A stretch of DNA of 64,000 nucleotides from Luteibacter sp. SG786 (GTDB taxonomy: Bacteria > Pseudomonadota > Gammaproteobacteria > Xanthomonadales > Rhodanobacteraceae), in contig NZ_JAAOYX010000003.1 in assembly GCF_011759605.1 (NCBI RefSeq), positions 608,107-672,106 on the forward strand. The letters are read 5' to 3'. The translations under genes were made by a program, and so were the position numbers. This document shows, in pieces, positions 58,316-64,000 of the stretch. The notes beneath the pieces were generated by a model, which ran no database searches, was not told the DNA's origin, and saw nothing but the letters and a program-made list of their open reading frames with translations. Position 1 is the stretch's first letter. Every line of letters begins with the position of its first letter.

Positions 58316-58543
58316 ACCCTCCCGAGCGGCGCGGGCGCGTGATGGGAGAGCGGAGGGCGTTCGAGGCGGTGGCCTGCAAGCGCTGCTTCAGGCGAAAGAT
58401 GCCCGACAAGGGGCAGCCCGGCGTCACGACGTGCTTGACCGGGGCCCGCGGGGCGAGGCGATGCATTGCTGTTCCGCGAATAGCGGCTGCCGTCTTCTGC
58501 CGTGCCGGCTCTCCGGACACGCTACCTCATGTATTGGGAGAGT

Positions 58544-58677
58544 CTTCGGTGTCCACCCTCGAGGCGAGTTCCGCACAAGTGAGCGGCCGCAGGCCAGATA
58601 GGTAAACGGGCCGCGCCAGCGGCCCCACCTTCACGAACGCGGAGGACCTGTCTGAGCAGCGAGGGTGGACACCGAAG
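58544..58677 (-). repeat. 134-bp element with 18-bp terminal inverted repeats (copy 2, inverted)
   Basis: Begins CTTCGGTGTCCACCCTCG and ends with its exact inverted copy CGAGGGTGGACACCGAAG. The reverse complement matches copy 1 across both conserved flanks and differs mainly in about 35 central bases, where GGCCGC-TGGC-GCGGCC keeps the same hairpin arms with a changed loop. Confidence 0.75.
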
Positions 58678-58834
58678 GCTCTGGCCCTACCGTCCGAGCA
58701 ACGGCGGCGCCAGCCGCTGGCTACATGCATTCGCCTTGGCGAATGAACCGATGCATGCGGCATGCGTCCCCGGACTTCCGCGAAGAACCTTTTTTTCCTT
58801 GACCTGAGGCAGGGCCGGTTGACGCCAAAAGGAA

Positions 58835-60178
58835 TCAAGGCTTCTTCTTTGCCGTCTTCTTTTTCGCCGCGCTCTTCTTCGGAGAAGTCGTCGCCTTGGC
58901 GTTGGCTTTCGCAGGGGTGGCCTTCGCGGCCTTGGCGACCGGAGCGTCGCGTACCGGGCCGTCGACGCCTGCCCAATCGACATGCGGCAAACCCAGCAGA
59001 CTGTCGAACACCATGGGCATGAGCCCGCCCGGAACCGGGCCGGCGGCGTTCCACATCGTGATGACGCCCGCGTGGTACTTCGGGAAGAAGCCGATCATCG
59101 TGCGATAGCCCGACACTGCACCTGCGTGGTACACGAGATCTTCGTTGGCGTATTTGAAGACGCGCCAGCCCAGCGCGTAATGAGCGTCGGTGACACGGGC
59201 GCGTCGCCAGGGTTGCGAGCGCTCCTCCGAAGGCGTGGCTACCTCCGGTGCATGCAGCACGTCGAGCAACGGTGTGGGCAGGACGTCGGGCCGTGCGCCC
59301 ATCTGGGCCATCAACCACTGTTCCATGTCGCGCAGGCTGGCGTTCACGCCGGCGGCGGGAGCCACCCGGTAGTAGCTGTCGTTGGGTTCGTAAGGTGTCC
59401 AGTGGTGTGGCGTGCCGCGATGCGGACGGGCCCAGCTCTTGCTGGACTCCAGGGCGTCGCGGCCGTAACTCGCGGTAGTCATGCCCAGCGGCGAGAAGAT
59501 GCGCCGCTCCACCTGGCGAAAGAAATAGTCGCCGGTCTGGGCGAAGATCACGTCGCCGATCATGCTGAAGGCCACGTTCTGGTAGCCGTAACATTCGCCC
59601 ACCTTGCAGGAGAGGTCGACCTCGTCGAGCTTGCGCACGAGTTCCTCGTAGGGCGCGTCGGCTTCCAGCATCGCGTCGTAGGTGTTGCGCGGCAGGCCCA
59701 GGCGCTGTCCCAGGATGTCGCGCACGGTAGCCTGCTGGGCCGCCTGCATGTCCTTGAGCTTGAAATAGGGAATCGTGTCGATCAGCTTGGTATCCCAGCT
59801 GAGGAACCCCGCGCGCACCAGCACGGCGGTGACGCCCGTCGCGAAGGCCTTCGAGAGGGAGGCCAGGCGGAACACGGTCTCCGGGGTGGCCGGTTCCTTC
59901 GTCTTCGCGTTGGCATAGCCCATGGCCCGCTCGTAGACGACCTTGTCGTCGACGATGACGGCAGTGACGACGGCGGGCGCCACGTCGCGCGCTTCCAGGG
60001 CATCCAGCCACCGTTTGTAATTCTCCACTGTTTCCTTGACCCTCTCCGGCGGCAGCTTCGCCGCGGCGGGATCCACGTGGACGACCGGTGGTTTCTGCGG
60101 AGTCGCGGCGAACGCGATGGACGTAGAGGCGGCGCAGGCAAGCGCGCAGGCGAGCAGGGACGCGGAACGAAACGACAT
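58835..60178 (-). CDS. Beta-lactamase-family serine hydrolase with Lys-rich C-terminal tail
   Basis: 447 residues with a signal peptide ending near 'SIAFAA'. The beta-lactamase/DD-peptidase fold shows SxxK at 107-110 ('RLASLSKAFATG'), YxN at 199-201 ('CYGYQNVAF') and 'YHAGAVSGY' as the third motif (HxG), like class C/esterase-type members. The last 35 residues are Lys/Ala/Pro-rich ('ATTSPKKSAAKKKTAKKKP') and look like an H1-type tail on a presumably periplasmic enzyme. ATG 60178 starts right before the signal peptide. Substrate unknown; true beta-lactamase activity should not be assumed. Confidence 0.85.
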   Translation of the reverse strand: MSFRSASLLACALACAASTSIAFAATPQKPPVVHVDPAAAKLPPERVKETVENYKRWLDALEARDVAPAVVTAVIVDDKVVYERAMGYANAKTKEPATPETVFRLASLSKAFATGVTAVLVRAGFLSWDTKLIDTIPYFKLKDMQAAQQATVRDILGQRLGLPRNTYDAMLEADAPYEELVRKLDEVDLSCKVGECYGYQNVAFSMIGDVIFAQTGDYFFRQVERRIFSPLGMTTASYGRDALESSKSWARPHRGTPHHWTPYEPNDSYYRVAPAAGVNASLRDMEQWLMAQMGARPDVLPTPLLDVLHAPEVATPSEERSQPWRRARVTDAHYALGWRVFKYANEDLVYHAGAVSGYRTMIGFFPKYHAGVITMWNAAGPVPGGLMPMVFDSLLGLPHVDWAGVDGPVRDAPVAKAAKATPAKANAKATTSPKKSAAKKKTAKKKP

Positions 60179-60359
60179 GCTTTTCTCGCGGATCGAGGCA
60201 CGTGCGGTGCCACGGAATGGGGAACACCGGATACCCCCGGCTCCTGGCATTGTCTTTTACTTCCCGCTCCGCGACAACGGATAGCCTCTTGACGACCCTG
60301 AACGGGCCACGTGGGCATGGTAGGCTTCGGGCGCCGCTTCCACCGGACCATGGGCCATC

Positions 60360-61661
60360 GTGAACCAGAGACCGAATGCCGCCCGCGGCGAGGCCAAGTC
60401 CCTCGCGCTATCGGTCATCTCCTTTTTCCTGATACTGACCTCCTACTACATCCTGCGCCCAGTGCGCGACCAACTGGTGGGCGCGGCGGGATCGTCGTCG
60501 TTGCCCATGTTCTACGCCATCGTCTTCGTGGTGATGCTGGCCCTGACGCCGGTCTTCGGCTGGCTGGTGTCGCGTTTTCCGCGTCGGCGGGTGCTCCTGG
60601 GCAGCTACCTTTTCTTCGTCGCGTGTCTGGTGGCCTTCGTGCCGGCCTTCGTGGCGCAGGACCGCATCGGGGCCGAGGCGTTGGGCCGCGTGTTCTTCGT
60701 CTGGCTGAGCGTCTTCAACCTTTTCGTGGTGTCGTTGTTCTGGAGCTTCATGGCGGACGTGTACCGGAGCCGGCAGGCACGCCTCGTGTTCCCGTTCATC
60801 GCCTTCGGCGGCATGGCCGGTGCGTTGGCCGGTCCGTTGCTTACCCGTCTCCTCGTCATGCGCCTGAATGTGCCCGCGATGCTCGTGGTGTCGGCGGTCG
60901 CACTCCTGGCGGCTCTCGGTGCACTGCTTGCCCTCTCCACGCGAAACGGAGAGGACGATGCCGGCGACGACACGCCGCTCGGAGGCTCGTTCATCGAGGG
61001 GGCGAAGGCCGCCGTGTCGCAGCCGTTCCTTCGCTACATGGCCCTGCTCATGTTGCTCAGCGACGGCATCGCCACCATGGCCTATGCCCTGATGGCCGAC
61101 TACACGAAGGCCCACTTCACGGACAATGCCGTCCGCACCGCGTTTTACGCCGAGCTGGATCTGTGGATCAACGGCCTTGGCGCGCTCCTTCAACTCACCC
61201 TCACGCCGCTGCTCATGCGCGGCCTCGGCACGGCGTGGGCACTGGTGCTGCCGTCGATCGTGAACTTCGGATTGCTCGCCTGGCTGGCCATGCACGGGGC
61301 AGGCAATGCGCTCCTGTTCGGTTTCGCGGTGCCCTTGATCGCCATCGTGCAGGTGGGAACGCGCGGCCTGACGTACGGGATGGCCAAACCCGCGGCAGAC
61401 GCGCTCTACACGCGCGTGCCGCCCGAACTGCGCTACAAGGGCAAGAACTTCATCGAGACCACGGTATGGCGCCTCGGCGACCTGTTGGTCACCGGCGGTC
61501 TTCAGGGGCTGCACGCCATCGGCATCGGTATCGCGGGCATCGGCGTCGTTTGCGCCGGGCTTGCCGCCGTGGCGACGGAAGTGGCCAGACGTGCCGCTAC
61601 CTCGCCCGATCTCGAGCCGGAATCGAGCGAGGCCACGAAGGCGGATCAGCCGACGATGTAG
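60360..61661 (+). CDS. MFS-like transporter of the ATP/ADP antiporter (TlcC) type
   Basis: 433 residues, about twelve TM helices. 'FFLILTSYYILRPVRDQL' at the N-terminus is the signature of the NTP/NDP exchange (AAA/Tlc) family, and 'FWSFMADVY' and 'KPAADALYTRVPPELRYKGK' support it. In free-living bacteria the substrate of such proteins is not established. It starts with GTG 60360; the 3' end overlaps the convergent CBS-domain gene by 16 bases. Confidence 0.85.
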   Translation: MNQRPNAARGEAKSLALSVISFFLILTSYYILRPVRDQLVGAAGSSSLPMFYAIVFVVMLALTPVFGWLVSRFPRRRVLLGSYLFFVACLVAFVPAFVAQDRIGAEALGRVFFVWLSVFNLFVVSLFWSFMADVYRSRQARLVFPFIAFGGMAGALAGPLLTRLLVMRLNVPAMLVVSAVALLAALGALLALSTRNGEDDAGDDTPLGGSFIEGAKAAVSQPFLRYMALLMLLSDGIATMAYALMADYTKAHFTDNAVRTAFYAELDLWINGLGALLQLTLTPLLMRGLGTAWALVLPSIVNFGLLAWLAMHGAGNALLFGFAVPLIAIVQVGTRGLTYGMAKPAADALYTRVPPELRYKGKNFIETTVWRLGDLLVTGGLQGLHAIGIGIAGIGVVCAGLAAVATEVARRAATSPDLEPESSEATKADQPTM

Positions 61662-62074
61662 CTTTCCAGCTGGTTGATGGTTTCCCGCTGCTCGGAGATC
61701 GTCGCCTTCACCAGGTCGCCGATCGACACCATGCCCACGACACGGCCGCCCTCCAGCACCGGCAGGTGGCGCAACCGGTTATCGGTGCACAGCCGCATGC
61801 AGTCGTCCACGGAGGCATCGGGGCCGACGGTGACCACGCCGGGTGTCATGATTTCCGCAATCGGCGTCTCTCGCGACGAGCGATCCTTGAGAACGACCTT
61901 GCGCGCGTAATCGCGCTCGGAAACGATGCCCACCAGCTCGTCCCCGCGGATGACCGCCAGGGCGCCGATGTTCTTGTCGGCCATCTGCTGGAGGGCTTCG
62001 TACACCGAGGCATCGGGTGCCACCGCGTAAACGGCGTTTCCCTTGGCTGCAAGAAGATGCTTGACCTGCTGCAT
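61646..62074 (-). CDS. Tandem CBS-domain protein
   Basis: 142 residues made of two CBS domains: 'YAVAPDASVYEALQQMADKN' with 'GIVSERDYARKVVLK', and 'VTVGPDASVDDCMRLCTDNR' with 'GMVSIGDLVKATI'. Such stand-alone pairs bind adenine nucleotides and regulate other proteins. The family start 'MQQVKHLLAAKG' corresponds to ATG 62074; an in-frame upstream extension is unsupported. Confidence 0.92.
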   Translation of the reverse strand: MQQVKHLLAAKGNAVYAVAPDASVYEALQQMADKNIGALAVIRGDELVGIVSERDYARKVVLKDRSSRETPIAEIMTPGVVTVGPDASVDDCMRLCTDNRLRHLPVLEGGRVVGMVSIGDLVKATISEQRETINQLESYIVG

Positions 62075-62194
62075 GCTCGACTCCCGGGTTGGGCGCGGCC
62101 GCCGCCGCGGTTCCCGCAGTTTACTCCCGGCCCGCCTTGCCGGAGTCACGGCAAGATGAAGGGCTGGCGCGCAGTGCGCCGCCATGGGCCTATT

Positions 62195-63166
62195 TTATCG
62201 CTGGGGTGGGGGCGGTCCGCGATCCGCCGAAGGCCATAGGCCGCCACGGCGCGATTCGATGTAGTAGAGCGGGCGGCGTTTGGCTTCCGCGTAGGTCCGC
62301 CCGATGTATTCGCCTATCACGCCCAGCGCGAGAAGCTGCGCTCCGCCGAGGAAGAGGATCACCACCATCAGCGTGGGATAGCCCCGCACAGGGTCGCCCC
62401 ACAGCAGCACCTTGAGCATCACCCAGAGCCCGTACACGAAGGCGAAGCCGGCGGCGGACACGCCCAGCCAGGTGGCCATCCGCAGCGGCGCCGTGGAGAA
62501 CGAGGTGATGCCCTCGATCGCCAGATTGGTCAGGCGCCAGTAGTTCCACTTGGTGTTGCCTGCGTGGCGGGCGTCGCGATGGTAGGTGACCGACGTCTGC
62601 GGATAGCCGATCCAGGCGAACAGCCCCTTCATGAAGCGCTGCCGCTCGCGCAGCCCCCGCATGGCCTCCACGGCGCGGCGCGAAAGCAGGCGGAAGTCGC
62701 CTGTGTCGCGGGGAAGAGGGGTGTCGGACAGCTTTTCCATGACCCGGTAGAACGCGGCGGACGTGATTTTTTTCGTGCGCGTCTCGCCGTCTCGTTCTCC
62801 GCGCGTGGCGTACACCACGTCGTATCCGTCCAGCCACCGCGCGATCAGTTCGGGAATGAGCTCGGGAGGGTCCTGGAGGTCGGCGTCGATGACCACGACG
62901 GCATCGGCGTCGGCAGCATCCAGGCCCGCCGTCATGGCCGCCTCTTTGCCGAAATTGCGCGAGAGTCGCAGCGCCTCGACACGCGGGTCTTCTTCGGCCA
63001 GCGCCACGATCATGGGCCAGGTGTCGTCGCTGCTGCCGTCGTCCACGTAGATGACGCGGCACGCGGCATCGATCCCGTCGAGCACGCCAGCCAGCCGGGC
63101 GTGGAAAGTCCCGATGACCTGGGCTTCGTTGTAAGCGGGAACGACGACGGCGAGGGAAAACGACAT
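62195..63166 (-). CDS. Polyprenyl-phosphate glycosyltransferase (GtrB/DPM1-like)
   Basis: 323 residues: 'LAVVVPAYNEAQVIGTFHAR', 'VDDGSSDDTWPMI', 'LSRNFGKEAAMTAGLDA', 'VIDADLQDPPELIPE' (DxD) and two C-terminal TM helices, ending 'LGVIGEYIGRTYAEAKRRPLY'. It is the third enzyme of this type in the window, distinct from those at 6227 and 27818. Ten bases separate it from the mtgA gene upstream, so the two are probably co-transcribed. Confidence 0.9.
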   Translation of the reverse strand: MSFSLAVVVPAYNEAQVIGTFHARLAGVLDGIDAACRVIYVDDGSSDDTWPMIVALAEEDPRVEALRLSRNFGKEAAMTAGLDAADADAVVVIDADLQDPPELIPELIARWLDGYDVVYATRGERDGETRTKKITSAAFYRVMEKLSDTPLPRDTGDFRLLSRRAVEAMRGLRERQRFMKGLFAWIGYPQTSVTYHRDARHAGNTKWNYWRLTNLAIEGITSFSTAPLRMATWLGVSAAGFAFVYGLWVMLKVLLWGDPVRGYPTLMVVILFLGGAQLLALGVIGEYIGRTYAEAKRRPLYYIESRRGGLWPSADRGPPPPQR

Positions 63167-63176
63167 GGGATTCTCC

Positions 63177-63917
63177 TCAGCGGACGCGCCCGGACACGGG
63201 CGCCGGTCGCGTGAGGTAAGCCGGCCCGCCGAGCTGCGCCGCCTGCCGGGCGATCCACTCCGCGCGGCGCTGCACGTAGGCACTGGGTGCGTCGGCGTGG
63301 AAGCGACGGGGATTGGGCAGCACCGCGGCAAGCCTTGCCGCCTGGGCGATACCGAGCCGGTCGGGCGTGGTGTGGAAGAACGCATCGCTGGCCGCGCCCA
63401 CACCGTAAACGCCGTCGCCGAGTTCCACGACGTTCATGTACACCTCGAGGATGCGTTGCTTCGGCCAGAAGGTTTCGATGAGCACGGTGAACCAGGCTTC
63501 CAGCCCCTTGCGCACGAAGCTGCGTCCGTTCCACAGGAACAGGTTCTTGGCCACCTGCTGGCTGATGGTGCTGGCCCCACGCAGGCGCTTGCCTTCGTCG
63601 GCGGCATCGATGGCGTCCTGGATCGCATCCACGTCGAACCCGTGGTGGTAGGGGAATTTCTGGTCCTCGCCGGCCACCATGGCAATGCCTACTTGTGGCG
63701 AGATACGGTCCCACGGCACCCAGCGGTGGCGGAATCGGAAATCCTCCTCACCGTGCACGAGCGCCTCCACCCTGCGTTCCATCATCATGGCGCTGGTCCA
63801 GGGGGGCACGAAGCGCAGCACGATGACGGCCAGACAGGAGAGCGCCACCCACGCGAGCAGCAGCAGGGCCAGCAGGCGGAGAATCCGGCGTATCGGCGAA
63901 CGAGGCGTGGGACTCAT
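63177..63917 (-). CDS. mtgA: Monofunctional biosynthetic peptidoglycan transglycosylase
   Basis: 246 residues, GT51 family. One N-terminal TM helix (about 12-35) and catalytic motifs 'AMVAGEDQKFPYHHGFD' (Glu84), 'RGASTISQQVAKNLFLW', 'KGLEAWFTVLIETFWPKQRI' and 'EVYMNVVELGDGVYGVGAA'. It polymerises lipid II into glycan strands at the outer face of the inner membrane. Normal length. The last 83 bases of the window, upstream of it, hold nothing recognisable. Confidence 0.95.
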   Translation of the reverse strand: MSPTPRSPIRRILRLLALLLLAWVALSCLAVIVLRFVPPWTSAMMMERRVEALVHGEEDFRFRHRWVPWDRISPQVGIAMVAGEDQKFPYHHGFDVDAIQDAIDAADEGKRLRGASTISQQVAKNLFLWNGRSFVRKGLEAWFTVLIETFWPKQRILEVYMNVVELGDGVYGVGAASDAFFHTTPDRLGIAQAARLAAVLPNPRRFHADAPSAYVQRRAEWIARQAAQLGGPAYLTRPAPVSGRVR

Positions 63918-64000
63918 GGCGGCGCTGTGACGAAGGATGGCGCAGTATAAGGGGCAAGTCCGCCGCAGGCTTGTCGGTGCCCGCGAGCGTCCCCATCTTC

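Larger units (their letters stand above)
58058..58834. other. Gene-free stretch with an inverted pair of repeat elements
   Basis: About 780 bases without a supportable gene. The short reading frames here follow the repeat sequence and have no family features. Besides the two elements described separately there is a small perfect hairpin CATTCGCC-TT-GGCGAATG at 58728-58745, and between the elements (58316-58543) unrecognised GC-rich sequence. Confidence 0.6.

Noticed and set aside
58206-58601. Short frames on both strands in the gene-free stretch
   Set aside because: They run through the inverted repeat elements, have no binding sites and no recognisable protein features.

Overview
The window reads as a stretch of a GC-rich gammaproteobacterial chromosome, most like the Xanthomonadales and probably Rhodanobacteraceae (Luteibacter/Dyella-type). 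This is inferred from gene content and order: a large lipopolysaccharide (LPS) locus lies between a cystathionine gamma-lyase/synthase gene (15721-16887) and etfA/etfB (37000-38710), the metB-etfA placement known from Xanthomonas. A PilU-type motor and XanA/XanB-like sugar enzymes agree with it. No rRNA, tRNA, phage, IS transposase or CRISPR was seen.

Layout. 1-2370: start of pilU, two DUF4398-type envelope proteins, a REP-like palindrome and a YdcH-type small protein. 2543-6230: cystathionine beta-synthase, glmS and a left-handed beta-helix acyltransferase on the plus strand. 6227-15364: sugar-nucleotide and glycan genes, namely a membrane-anchored GT2, a polytopic membrane protein, manB and the minus-strand operon rfbB-rfbA-rfbC-rfbD-manC. 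15721-36991: metB followed by an ABC-transporter-dependent O-antigen locus (wzm, wzt, a coiled-coil methyltransferase, rmd, gmd, several glycosyltransferases including a GT4-GT2 fusion, a GtrB/GtrA pair, methyltransferases, large membrane proteins and a flippase-like protein). 37000-46795: etfA, etfB and ETF-ubiquinone oxidoreductase, split by a three-gene glycan cassette on the same strand. 46943-55712: amidase, AlkB-like dioxygenase, a second REP-like palindrome, a Mla/Pqi-like lipid ABC transporter, gcvT, a DUF3103-like secreted protein and gcvH. 55768-64000: a MetJ repressor fused to a histone-H1-like tail, a TonB-like protein, a gene-free stretch with two inverted copies of a 132-134 bp element, a beta-lactamase-fold hydrolase with a Lys-rich tail, an ATP/ADP-antiporter-like transporter, a CBS-domain protein, a dolichol-phosphate-mannose-synthase-like GT2 and mtgA.

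How the genes work together. glmS, manB, manC, rfbABCD, gmd and rmd supply UDP-GlcNAc precursor, GDP-mannose, dTDP-L-rhamnose and GDP-D-rhamnose. The glycosyltransferases assemble a rhamnose-rich polymer, the methyltransferase may cap it, and Wzm/Wzt export it. The two transsulfuration enzymes and MetJ make methionine/cysteine metabolism a second theme.

The most unusual object is the gene at 56145-56741. A near-canonical MetJ DNA-binding and SAM-binding core runs in frame into about 120 residues of Lys/Ala/Arg repeats with no acidic residue, like chromatin-compacting bacterial H1 homologues. An internal ATG at the junction suggests the tail might also be made alone.
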